A stretch of DNA of 64,000 nt from Planctomycetota bacterium (GTDB lineage Bacteria > Planctomycetota > UBA8742 > UBA2392). The notes beneath the pieces were generated by a model. It ran no database searches and was not told where the DNA came from. It worked only from the letters and a program-made list of their open reading frames with translations. How positions within the stretch are numbered: position 1 is the stretch's first letter; each line of letters starts with the position of its first letter. This document shows, piece by piece, positions 33,490 to 41,223 of this stretch. Made by a program: the position numbers and the translations under genes. The stretch covers positions 186,001 to 250,000 of the forward strand of contig JACKID010000002.1 of NCBI GenBank assembly GCA_020638675.1. Direction: 5' to 3'.

Positions 33490-34923
33490 TTAGCTGCGGA
33501 CTTCCAACGTGACCTCAAAATCCTGCCGCAGGTAGAGGCAGGTACCGTCGGCGTCCTCGCAGACGTAGTAGAGCGCGTAGCCGGTCAGCTTGACCTTGCC
33601 CGCCTTTGCGTCCTTGGGCGCGCGCACTTCGAACTCGATATTGCGCTCGATGGTGTCCGTGGCGCCTTCGCCGGCGGGCAGCGTGAACAGGTGTTTCTCG
33701 ACGCTCCAGCCGTCCGGGACGTCGACCCACGCCACGCTGTCGCCCGATTCGTTGTTCCAGTGCGCCTTCAGCTTCGCGTTGGCACTGAACGTGAGGTGCA
33801 CACGCGACGCTTCGCCCGCCTTGATCCGGCCCGGCACCGGCACCGAATCGATGCTGATCAGCTTGTCGCCGTCGCGGTTGATCTTGCCCTCCGGGTCGGG
33901 TTTCGTTTCCGCCTCGCCTTCCTTGAATTCTTTCTCGGGGTACGCGAACTCTGCGCCGCTGGGCTCGACGGCCAGTTTCGCGGGCTTTTCGCCGCGCGCG
34001 GTGATGTCCTTGCGCGCCTCGTTGATCCAGTCATAGAACGAGTACGGCTTGTCCAGGCGCGGCCCGTACTGCTGGATGCGCCGACGCCAGATGTACTGGT
34101 TCGGGTTCAGCTCAAGGGCCTTTTCCCAGTCGCTGACCGCGCTTGCGAAATCCGTCTCCCGCCGCCGCTCGCTGTCGAACCGCTTGCGGTACGCCACGCC
34201 GCGCCGAAACCACGCGCGCGAAACTCCCGCGTTCGCGTCCAGCACAACCGAGTACATCTCGATCGCTGCGTCCAGGCGCTCCTCGCCGCCCCACAGCACC
34301 AGCTGGTCCGCCAGCGCGAGGTGCTCCTCCAAGCCCATCTGGCCTTCAAGTTTCTGTTTGCGCAGGGTGCCAAGCCTCTTGTCGAGCTGCTCGGCGTCGG
34401 GTGCCTTGCGGTCGGCCGACTCGGCAAGCGAGTCGTCCTTGTAGTCGGTCTTCAGGAATGTCTCGAGGTCCGCATCCTTGGGCTTCACGTAGCGGATCAT
34501 GCCATCCCCATCCACAAGGATGGTGTAGGGCACCTTCTCGACCCGCAGAAGATTGAGCGAGTCGACAAGGATCGGCCAGTCCATCTGCTTCCACTGCATG
34601 AACAGGCGGCAGCGGTCCGGGTGCTGTTCCTGGATGATGCCGATCTGCTGGATGCCGGTGTCTTTCAGTTTCTCGTGCCACCCGGGCACGTGCTTGCGAC
34701 AGCCCGCTCACCACGACGCGAAGATGTGGATCGCCAGCTTCTTGCCCTCGTAGTCGCGCACGGAGCGCGGCTTGCCGTCGAGGTCCGGCAGCGGGGCGAC
34801 GATGAACTCCTGCCCCACCTCAAGCTCCGCGACATAGCCGGCGTCGTCGTCAGCCACATCGTTGGCCGTCACAGTGCCCAGGCACGCCACCAGCAGCGCC
34901 AGCGCAGCGATCGTGATTCGCAT
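33490..34923 (-). CDS. Probable selenoprotein: secreted thioredoxin-like domain, TPR region, DsbD-alpha-like domain
   Basis: Read through one in-frame TGA (34708-34710) the gene encodes 477 aa with Sec72. The start at 34923 has GGAGG five bases upstream and opens a signal peptide. The redoxin part continues smoothly across the TGA (KLAIHIFASW-U-AGCRKHVPGW), and the TGA sits where thioredoxin-like proteins have the first Cys of WCxxC; the partner is Cys75. Downstream come VPYTILVDGDGMIRYV (thioredoxin cis-Pro region), TPR-like helices (about 190-290), and a beta-rich C-terminal domain with YYVCEDADGTCLYL (Cys455, Cys462) resembling the DsbD alpha domain. Elsewhere in the window TGA ends genes, so it is not a Trp codon. 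A pseudogene is the alternative. A hairpin at 34674-34690 supports Sec insertion. Confidence 0.8.
34674..34690 (-). promoter_or_regulatory. Candidate bacterial SECIS hairpin
   Basis: On the mRNA strand CGUGCC pairs with GGCACG around the loop CGGGU. The loop begins 24 bases after the UGA and has a G as its second base. Those features match the published bacterial SECIS description (loop 16-37 bases downstream, G in the first two loop positions, upper stem of four or more pairs). Confidence 0.7.
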
Positions 34924-35240
34924 GGTTCCTCCGCGGCAATCCTAGCCTGCAACAGTCCGGCCCGGGCCAACATTCCGGGCGAATGGGGCGGCAGTAGTTC
35001 TCGCCACGTGCGCCGAAGGCGCCATGAAAGCAAAGGCCTTTGGCAGTTGGTGGCGCACCTGGCGAGAGGAAGGTGGTCGATCCGGAACAGCCTGAAAACT
35101 TTTTCATGCCTATTTTAGCCCGTCAAACAGGGCTTCGTGGGCGACAGGGCTGTCGAGCAGCCGGAATTTGTCGCATGCCTTCTTACACCGGATGGGTCGA
35201 GCGCGGTTGTCGCGCTGGTTTGATTCAAGAGGTACCTGTC
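34924..35240. other. Divergent intergenic region with a long inverted repeat
   Basis: The gap lies between the divergent selenoprotein gene and the gene at 35241. It contains an inverted repeat of two 15-base arms (35000-35014 with 35052-35066, one mismatch) enclosing GCGCCGAAGGCGCC (35010-35023) and AAAGGCCTTT. This may be a diverged member of the multi-hairpin family. The part around 35090-35120 is more AT-rich and could hold a promoter; I could not define it. Confidence 0.5.
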
Positions 35241-35711
35241 ATGTCACGCTACCCAAACGTCAGGGGCAAGAAGGACCGCGGTCGGCGCCACACGCCAACG
35301 CAGCCCTCGCCGCGCGAGGCCGACGCAAAACGCTTCGAGGCCATGCAGCAAGCCGTGGCCGAACTTTACCTGGAACGCGGCGGCGACCGCATTGATGCCG
35401 CCATCAAACGCGCCGATCGCTTGCTCGCGCTCCACGATCGCGAAGCGGAAGGGCTGCTGGCGGATGAGCCGCGCCCCCATCGCTGGACCGTCTCGCCGCA
35501 GATGATCCTGCGCCTGCAGGCCGAAGTCGAACGCCTGCAGAAGCGCCGCGAAGAGCTGATGGAGGACTGCTACCAGCTCGTGCTCCAGGCGACTGAGCAG
35601 TACCAGCGCGACGGCCAACCCCGCGCGATTTCGCCGCAGGAACTGGCAACGGCCGAAGCCGCGCCGCAGGCGGAAAGGAGCACGGCCGAAGCCGCCACCC
35701 AGGCGACGTAG
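35241..35711 (+). CDS. Small charged hypothetical protein
   Basis: The protein is 156 aa from the ATG at 35241 (MSRYPNVRGKKDRGRRHTPT), with AGAGG upstream. A longer frame reaches back to 35040 but runs through the inverted-repeat region. The N-terminus is strongly basic and the middle is helical, with a coiled-coil stretch (ILRLQAEVERLQKRREELME). The C-terminus is an Ala/Glu/Thr-rich low-complexity tail (AEAAPQAERSTAEAATQAT). No signal peptide and no family recognised. It could bind nucleic acid or a protein partner, but nothing in the sequence proves it. Confidence 0.6.
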   Translation: MSRYPNVRGKKDRGRRHTPTQPSPREADAKRFEAMQQAVAELYLERGGDRIDAAIKRADRLLALHDREAEGLLADEPRPHRWTVSPQMILRLQAEVERLQKRREELMEDCYQLVLQATEQYQRDGQPRAISPQELATAEAAPQAERSTAEAATQAT

Positions 35712-35715
35712 TCAA

Positions 35716-35789
35716 GTGGTGTGGGCTTCCAGCCCGCATTCGTGGTGCAGGCATCCTGCCTGCACTTGCGGCCAGGATGGCCACACCAC
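35716..35789. repeat. Multi-hairpin palindrome cluster (copy B)
   Basis: A perfect outer stem GTGGTGTGG/CCACACCAC (35716-35724 with 35781-35789) encloses three hairpins: 35723-35727/35731-35735 (loop TCC), 35747-35753/35757-35763 (loop TCC) and 35770-35774/35778-35782 (loop GGA). It fills the gap between two convergent genes. Confidence 0.85.
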
Positions 35790-35791
35790 GA

Positions 35792-36406
35792 CTAGGGCAA
35801 ATAGCCCGTGAAGTCCTCGACGATCGCGCGGGCGATGCAGATGGGTTTGTCGTCGCGCTTGCCGCCGGCGTCGTTGTACTCGGCCTGCAGGTTCTGCTGG
35901 GCGCGGTAGAGGCTGGTCTGGTTTTCCACCAGGCCGGGGTCTTCAATTGCCTCACCGTCGGCGAAGTTGAGCTCACACGCGAGTACGCGGTCCGGCTTAT
36001 CGGGATTATAGATCGGCACGCCGAACTTGCGGCACATGATCGGGCGTGCCTCGTACATCCCGCACGCCCCGGCGTCGTCCAGCGCCGGGCAGGGTGTGCC
36101 TTTGCCGCGCGGGACGGTGCTGCCCCATTGTTCGGGCCCGCCAAACAGCTTCGCGCGCGCGGCCAGGTTGGCGCGTGCTTTCTCGCGCAGTTCCAATTTC
36201 ACTTTGTGTGGCAAAGTAGCGACCCAAGCGGAGATGCGGGCGGCCTCGACCTCGGTGATCTGGAAGATCTGCGAGCAACAAGAGCTGCAGCCGGGCGCGC
36301 AATGAATCCGCTCGCCGTGGACCGCCGCGCCGCGGTCAAACTCGGCATTGGCCTGCTTGCAGACGCGCTTGAGGTGATCGATCAGTGGGTGCGCCGAAAC
36401 GTCCAT
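35792..36406 (-). CDS. YkgJ-type cysteine-cluster protein
   Basis: The protein is 204 aa from the ATG at 36406 (MDVSAHPLIDHLKRVCKQAN). The Cys pattern HCAPGCSSCCSQ, later CPALDDAGACGMYEARPIMC and two further Cys matches the YkgJ/UPF0153 family, which is predicted to chelate zinc or iron. The biochemical role is unknown. It is cytoplasmic (no signal). The start codon has a weak ribosome-binding site; upstream in-frame extension to 36745 runs antisense to the thioesterase gene and is rejected. Confidence 0.88.
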   Translation of the reverse strand: MDVSAHPLIDHLKRVCKQANAEFDRGAAVHGERIHCAPGCSSCCSQIFQITEVEAARISAWVATLPHKVKLELREKARANLAARAKLFGGPEQWGSTVPRGKGTPCPALDDAGACGMYEARPIMCRKFGVPIYNPDKPDRVLACELNFADGEAIEDPGLVENQTSLYRAQQNLQAEYNDAGGKRDDKPICIARAIVEDFTGYLP

Positions 36407-36536
36407 GGCGCTATCTTCGCGCGACCGGCAGAATGCGCAACCACGGAGAGGCGGCAGTCGACAGGCGGCAGGCGGCAGTATTGGTAGCCCTGAAACCTGT
36501 AACCTGCCCCCTGAAACCCGACGCGAGGAGCGTCCG

Positions 36537-37037
36537 ATGACCGAGTCGAAGAAGGCCAGTGAGAGTGAAAGCAAGCTCGCCTGGATCGTTACGCCGGCTG
36601 ACCTGAACCGCCACGGCACGCTGTTTGGCGGGCAGTTGCTGGCGATGTGCGACCGCGTGGCGGCCATGGCGGCGCTGCGGCACTCACGGCTGGATTGCGT
36701 CACCGTCAGCATCGACAAGGTCGACTTCGTAGCACCCGTGCACAACGGCTACATCCTCGACATGACCTCGCGCGTGCACTTCACGGCCCGCACCAGCATG
36801 GAGATCTACGTGGAGGCCTACGCCGAGGAGCCCCGCAGCGGCGACCGCGACCTCGTGTGCGAAGCCTTCTTCAGCTTCGTCGCCGTCGGCGCGCACAACC
36901 GCCCGATCCCGATCCCGCAGGTCGAGCTCGAAACCGAACGCGACAAGCGCCTTAATAAGGAAGCAAAGGCCCGCTACGACGCCCGCAAAGCCGGGCGCGC
37001 CCAAGCCCGCACGGCGATCATCGACAAGAAGGACTAG
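36537..37037 (+). CDS. Acyl-CoA thioesterase, hotdog fold (YciA-like)
   Basis: The protein is 166 aa from the ATG at 36537, preceded by GAGGAG. The hotdog-type acyl-CoA thioesterase core includes LNRHGTLFGGQLLAMCDRVA, with the catalytic Asp/Gly region, then VDFVAPVHNGYILDMTSRVH and a C-terminal charged tail (ARYDARKAGRAQARTAIIDK). It cleaves acyl-CoA to free acid and CoA in the cytoplasm. The last 46 bases of the gene (36992-37037) recur almost identically 695 bases downstream. The upstream DNA (about 36447-36525) contains low-complexity GGCAGTCGACAGG and CTGAAACCTG motifs. Confidence 0.88.
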   Translation: MTESKKASESESKLAWIVTPADLNRHGTLFGGQLLAMCDRVAAMAALRHSRLDCVTVSIDKVDFVAPVHNGYILDMTSRVHFTARTSMEIYVEAYAEEPRSGDRDLVCEAFFSFVAVGAHNRPIPIPQVELETERDKRLNKEAKARYDARKAGRAQARTAIIDKKD

Positions 37038-37039
37038 CC
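36992..37039 (+). repeat. 48-bp direct repeat, left copy (end of thioesterase gene)
   Basis: It begins CGGGCGCGCCCAAGCCCGCA and covers the 3' end of the thioesterase gene, including the stop. The right copy at 37687-37734 matches at 45 of 48 positions. Confidence 0.9.
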
Positions 37040-37525
37040 ATGGGCTCAAACTCTCATCAGGAATCGTCGCGAATCAGCGGCCAGGTCCGCCAGGCGCTTG
37101 TCGGGGATGCGTGGTACGGCCCGCCGATTCTCACCATCCTCACGGGAGTCAATGCTGATCTGGCCGCCGGGAAACCACTAAAGCACGCGCACAGTATCTG
37201 GGAGATCGTTCTGCATCTCGTGGCGACGCAACGCGTTTTGATCCGCCGGCTCGATGGTGATCGCGATACGTTGAACCCTCCACAGTCGGAAGAGTGGCCC
37301 GAGGTGGCCGGCAAAACCGAATCCGACTGGCGTGATCTGGTTGAGCAATTCCGGGCCAACGACGAGTTGCTGCGCGAGCGAATTCGGAACTTCCGCGACG
37401 ACCGCCTGGACGCACCGCTGGTCCCGGGAGGAAGCAGCGCGTACAACAACTTTCACGGCTACATCCAGCACAACATTTACCATGCCGCCCAGATCGGGCT
37501 GCTGAAGAAGATGCAGAGTTCCTGA
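37040..37525 (+). CDS. DinB-like four-helix bundle protein
   Basis: The protein is 161 aa. It shows the DinB/YfiT superfamily layout: a His in SIWEIVLHLVATQRVLIRRL near the first third, and GGSSAYNNFHGYIQHNIYHA near the end with the closely spaced His pair (HNIYHAAQIG). These His residues usually bind a divalent metal. Family members act in thiol transfer or are of unknown function. The gene starts two bases after the thioesterase stop and ends before a remnant region. It lies wholly inside the interval bounded by the 48-bp direct repeats. Confidence 0.8.
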   Translation: MGSNSHQESSRISGQVRQALVGDAWYGPPILTILTGVNADLAAGKPLKHAHSIWEIVLHLVATQRVLIRRLDGDRDTLNPPQSEEWPEVAGKTESDWRDLVEQFRANDELLRERIRNFRDDRLDAPLVPGGSSAYNNFHGYIQHNIYHAAQIGLLKKMQSS

Positions 37526-37532
37526 AAGTCGC

Positions 37533-37686
37533 CTACGCCACACAGACCGGCTTGATGTTGACAAACTCGCAACCGTAGCCTGACAGCTCCACGCCGCCGA
37601 ACGGCAGGCGGCGCCCGCACACCGCACCGGCCTCCAGTTCTTCTTCGGCGACAAGCGAGTACCCTTTGCAATGTCCAGGGTAAACA
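37533..37686 (-). pseudogene. Possible gene remnant, C-terminal end only
   Basis: The minus strand carries about 51 codons ending in a stop (VYPGHCKGYSLVAEEELEAG then LSGYGCEFVNIKPVCVA) with protein-like composition. It is interrupted upstream by the right copy of the 48-bp repeat, so any original N-terminus has been lost. I do not recognise the parent gene. It may instead be chance coding potential. Confidence 0.35.
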
Positions 37687-37734
37687 CGGGCGCGCCCAAG
37701 CCCGCACGGCGATGGTCGACAAGAAGGGCTAGCC
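37687..37734 (+). repeat. 48-bp direct repeat, right copy
   Basis: This is a near-copy of the thioesterase 3' end (three substitutions in 48 bases) placed 695 bases downstream. It is followed directly by the CACAGAG inverted repeat. Confidence 0.9.
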
Positions 37735-37735
37735 C

Positions 37736-37788
37736 GCACAGAGGCCACAGAGAACTGCTTTTCTCCGTGCGCTCTGTGTTCTCTGTGC
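37736..37788. repeat. CACAGAG short-motif inverted repeat
   Basis: GCACAGAGGCCACAGAG (37736-37752) faces CTCTGTGTTCTCTGTGC (37772-37788); 15 of 17 positions pair. It lies upstream of the first beta-helix gene. Confidence 0.8.
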
Positions 37789-37851
37789 GAGATTGCTGTT
37801 GCAGCTCTGCGTTCAAGCCGCGTAGGCTGAACGTGTCCATGGGGAACAACC

Positions 37852-39462
37852 ATGCGCCTCGCAACACTGCTTGTGCTCACGTTCGCGTCCGCGCTGAGCG
37901 CCGCGACCTTCTATGTCGACCCGGCGAAGGGCAAGGCCTCCAACAACGGCTCCAAGTCCGCGCCGTGGAGCACGCTGGAAGAAGTCGTCAACGGCGGCGG
38001 GCTGCGCGACGTAAAGCCGGGCGACACGATTCTGCTGCGCGATGGCATGCACGGGCGCGTCGTGTTCAGCGGCGCGAACGATGACTTCGTTACGATCGCG
38101 GCCGACGAAGGCTGCCGCCCGAAGTTGAGCTACCTCGAAATCACCAGCGGCAAGAAGTGGCACATCAAGGGGCTGACGATCAGCGCCAGCTTCGGCGAGC
38201 CGTACGACGGCGCAATGCTCAAGTTCGCCGACGGCGGCGACAGCGACGAAATCATCGTCGAGGACTGCTTCGTCTACGGCGCGCTGGATGCATCGAGCTG
38301 GACCGCCGAGCAGTGGATGAAGTGCAACAGCGGCATCACCATGGGCCGCCACGGCAAGGGCCACGTGGTGCGCAACTGCTACGTGATGAACACGCGATTC
38401 GGAATCAACCTTTGCGCCGAGGACTCGATCTGCGAAGGCAACATCGTCTCGCACTTCTCGGGCGACGGCATCCGCACCACGCGCGACGGGCAGGTGGTGC
38501 AGCACAACGTGATCCGCAACGTCTGCGTCTCGGCCAAGGACGGCGACGACAACCACGACGACGCCATCCAGTGCTTTCTGTTCAACAAGGGCACCGGCAC
38601 CGTCCGCAACGTGACGATCCGCGAGAACCTGATCATCATGCGCGAAAGCGAAGAGCTGCCCTGGCCCGCACCGATGCAGGCCGTTGGCTGCTTCGACGGC
38701 CCGCTGATCGGCTTCCTGGTTGAGGGCAACGTCATCAACACCAGCCACTGGCACGGTGTCACGCTGTTCGACGCGCAGGACTGCAAGATCCTCAGCAACG
38801 TCGCCTACACCCAATGGACCGAGGAAAAACTGCGCCCGTGGGTGCAGCTCGGCGGCAAGGACAAGGGCGAGATCAAGGGCAACACCGTCAAGGACAACTA
38901 CGCCTACACCTTCGACCTAAAGGCCGACAAGGACGTCGTCGCCGAGAACAACAAGGTCGTCACGGAAGAGATCTACAACAAGCGCCGCGAAGAGCTGCTG
39001 AAGCTGATCAACGAAAAGTACGGCGACGTGCACCCGGCCGCGGGCTTCCGGCGCGTGGGGCTGGAGAAGCCGCGCTGGCTGGAAGGCCGCGTGGTGGACG
39101 GCGAAGATGGCAAGGTGATCGACAGCGTGCAGGCGAGCCTCAACCAGGGCAGGCTGATCGTGCTGTTTGTGTTCACGCACGATGAAAAGGACAAGCGCGG
39201 CACCGACGCGTGCACCGAGTTCGAGCGCGAAGTGCTGGACGATGAGCAAGTCGGCAAGCTGCTCGACGATTGCGCGACGATTGGCGTGCAGCTCGGAGAC
39301 GATCTGCCGAAAGAAGTCAGGAAACGCTACGGCATCAGCAAGTCGCCCGGCGTGGTGATCCTGAACCCCGACGGAACCGAAGCCTGGAGCGGCAAGCCAA
39401 GCAACGCCAAGGCGCTCATCAAGAAGCTGGAATCAGCCAAGGAAGACCTGGCCGGCGGCTAG
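37852..39462 (+). CDS. Secreted parallel beta-helix protein with C-terminal thioredoxin-like domain
   Basis: The protein is 536 aa. A signal peptide (MRLATLLVLTFASALSA) is followed by FYVDPAKGKASNNGSKSAPW, the usual opening of right-handed parallel beta-helix proteins. About 300 residues of beta-helix coils then carry repeated N/V/I ladders (HVVRNCYVMNTRFGINLC, GQVVQHNVIRNV, IGFLVEGNVINTSHWHGVTL). After a helical linker, residues about 430-530 resemble a thioredoxin fold (GRLIVLFVFTHDEKDKRGTD and YGISKSPGVVILNPDG) with one Cys (DACTEF) instead of a CxxC. Such helices often bind or cleave polysaccharide; no catalytic set is evident. The next gene is a paralogue. Confidence 0.85.
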   Translation: MRLATLLVLTFASALSAATFYVDPAKGKASNNGSKSAPWSTLEEVVNGGGLRDVKPGDTILLRDGMHGRVVFSGANDDFVTIAADEGCRPKLSYLEITSGKKWHIKGLTISASFGEPYDGAMLKFADGGDSDEIIVEDCFVYGALDASSWTAEQWMKCNSGITMGRHGKGHVVRNCYVMNTRFGINLCAEDSICEGNIVSHFSGDGIRTTRDGQVVQHNVIRNVCVSAKDGDDNHDDAIQCFLFNKGTGTVRNVTIRENLIIMRESEELPWPAPMQAVGCFDGPLIGFLVEGNVINTSHWHGVTLFDAQDCKILSNVAYTQWTEEKLRPWVQLGGKDKGEIKGNTVKDNYAYTFDLKADKDVVAENNKVVTEEIYNKRREELLKLINEKYGDVHPAAGFRRVGLEKPRWLEGRVVDGEDGKVIDSVQASLNQGRLIVLFVFTHDEKDKRGTDACTEFEREVLDDEQVGKLLDDCATIGVQLGDDLPKEVRKRYGISKSPGVVILNPDGTEAWSGKPSNAKALIKKLESAKEDLAGG

Positions 39463-39477
39463 AACCTTGCCGACCCG

Positions 39478-39542
39478 CCCCGGGCGATTGCCCGGGGATG
39501 CCGAGGGAGAGCTTGCGGAACTCCCCGCCTTTTCGGGCGGGG
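39478..39542 (+). other. Two GC hairpins between the beta-helix genes
   Basis: CCCCGGGC/GCCCGGGG (39478-39485 with 39490-39497, loop GATT) and CCCCGCC/GGCGGGG (39523-39529 with 39536-39542, loop TTTTCG) are both perfect. Neither is followed by a T-run, so they may be weak or factor-dependent terminators or mRNA-stabilising structures ahead of the gene at 39562. Confidence 0.55.
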
Positions 39543-39561
39543 CGGATCGAAGGGGGTACGG

Positions 39562-41223
39562 ATGCGAACCATCTTCCTTCTATTGATGATGCTCTGCGCG
39601 GGCGCGTTGTTCGCGACCGACTTCTATGTCGACCCGAATACCGGCAGCGCAGGCGGCACGGGCACGTCCGGCGACCCGTGGCTGACGCTCGAGCAGGTCG
39701 TCACGGACAACCTGATCGAAAGCCGCGACTGGAACGCGCACCCGTACACCTCCGGCGCGACACTGCAGGCCAAGAACGCAGGCGCGCCGGTCAAGGCGGG
39801 CGACACCATCTGGCTGCGCGACGGCTACCACGGCGAGCTGGTGCTCAACGGCTACTACAACGCGAGCGACATCAGCATCCGCGCGCAAACCGGCCACACG
39901 CCCGAGCTGAGCCGCGTCAGCATCATCGGCGCAAGCAACTGGGTTCTCGACGGCATCTCCATCAGCCCGGCGCACGCGACGACCTACGTGCAGCAGACCA
40001 TCATCACCCTGCGCGACGACGGCTTCTGGGGCCCGGCCGATCATCTCGACGTGATCAACTGCGACGTCTTCAACATCGACGACTCCAGCGCATGGACCGC
40101 GCAAAACTGGATCGACAACGCCAGCACCGCCTTCGACGTGCGCTCGGGCTACAGCGAGCTGCTCGACAACACCATCCGGAACACGCGCTTTGGCGTCGCG
40201 GTCTCAGGCGCCCACTGCCTCGTGCGCGGCAACGTGGTCGAGAACTTCTCCGGCGACGGGATGCGCGGCTTGGGCGACTACGACGTCTTCGAGTACAACG
40301 TGATCAAGAACGGTCTCGACGTCGGCGACGGCAACCACGACGACGGCTTCCAGAGCTGGAGCGTCGGCGCGGGCGGCGTCGGCAAGGGCACGGTGTACGG
40401 GCTGGTGCTGCGCGGCAACACGATCATCAACCACGAAAACCCCAGCCACCCGCTGCGCACGACGCTGCAGGGCATCGGCTGCTTCGACGGCTGGTTCGAG
40501 GACTGGGTCATCGAAAACAACGTCGTCATCACCGACCACTGGCACGGCATCAGCCTGTACGGCGCGCGCAACTGCCGCATCGTCAACAACACGGTGATCG
40601 ACATGTACAGCGGCACGCCCGGACCCTGCTGGATCGCCATCCAGCCGCACAAGGACGGGCCGGTGAGTGAAAACTGCATCGTGCGCAACAACCTGACGAA
40701 CTCGCTCAACATCGCCGGCGGCCAGACCAACATCGTTGAGGACCACAACATTCTCGTCACCAATCCGGGCGCGTTCTTCGTGGACCCGGCGAACTTCGAC
40801 ATGCACCTGCTGCAGACCGCCACGGGCGTGGATGCAGGCAGCAGCTCGCTGGCGCCGGCGAAGGACCGGGACCAGATCGGGCGCCCCTACAACGGCGTGG
40901 TGGACGTCGGCGCGTACGAATGGCACCCCGCCGGCTGGACCGGACCTCCGTCCGGTGGCAACGGCGGTGGTGGTGATGGCGGCGACGGCGGCTGCAGCAC
41001 GGAAGAAGCCGGCCGAGGACTCTACTGGCTGCTGGCGATTTGCGTGGCTACGCTGCTGATCAGGCAAGGATCGGCACGGGGTTTGCATTCCTCAGGGCGG
41101 AGAGGACATGGCCGGCGCTACCCAATTGCAAACCACAACAGCGGGCCGGCACTGGACGGTGCTGCAGGCCGTTGCGATGTGCGCCGGGATCGGGCTGTTC
41201 GCGGCCCTGCTGGCGGCTCCTGA
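39562..41223 (+). CDS. Secreted parallel beta-helix protein with C-terminal sorting-type segment
   Basis: The start at 39562 has AGGGGG upstream. A signal peptide and FYVDPNTGSAGGTGTSGDPW make it a paralogue of the previous gene. Beta-helix ladders run to about residue 450, with SENCIVRNNLTNSLNIAG near the end. Then come PPSGGNGGGGDGGDGGCSTE, a hydrophobic helix (GLYWLLAICVATLLI) and basic residues. This Gly-rich linker, Cys, TM, Arg order resembles CTERM-type sorting tails (MYXO-, Synergist- or GlyGly-CTERM), suggesting cleavage and surface anchoring. The frame runs another 50 residues and overlaps the next gene by 116 bases; those residues look non-native, so a frameshift near 41055-41100 is possible. 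Confidence 0.8.
   Translation: MRTIFLLLMMLCAGALFATDFYVDPNTGSAGGTGTSGDPWLTLEQVVTDNLIESRDWNAHPYTSGATLQAKNAGAPVKAGDTIWLRDGYHGELVLNGYYNASDISIRAQTGHTPELSRVSIIGASNWVLDGISISPAHATTYVQQTIITLRDDGFWGPADHLDVINCDVFNIDDSSAWTAQNWIDNASTAFDVRSGYSELLDNTIRNTRFGVAVSGAHCLVRGNVVENFSGDGMRGLGDYDVFEYNVIKNGLDVGDGNHDDGFQSWSVGAGGVGKGTVYGLVLRGNTIINHENPSHPLRTTLQGIGCFDGWFEDWVIENNVVITDHWHGISLYGARNCRIVNNTVIDMYSGTPGPCWIAIQPHKDGPVSENCIVRNNLTNSLNIAGGQTNIVEDHNILVTNPGAFFVDPANFDMHLLQTATGVDAGSSSLAPAKDRDQIGRPYNGVVDVGAYEWHPAGWTGPPSGGNGGGGDGGDGGCSTEEAGRGLYWLLAICVATLLIRQGSARGLHSSGRRGHGRRYPIANHNSGPALDGAAGRCDVRRDRAVRGPAGGS

Noticed and set aside
33490..34689. Separate gene starting at a GTG after the TGA, with 34708-34923 as a small secreted peptide
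   Set aside because: The two parts are in the same frame, join a single thioredoxin-like domain and are separated only by the TGA. A stand-alone second gene would start in the middle of a fold and has no ribosome-binding site of its own.
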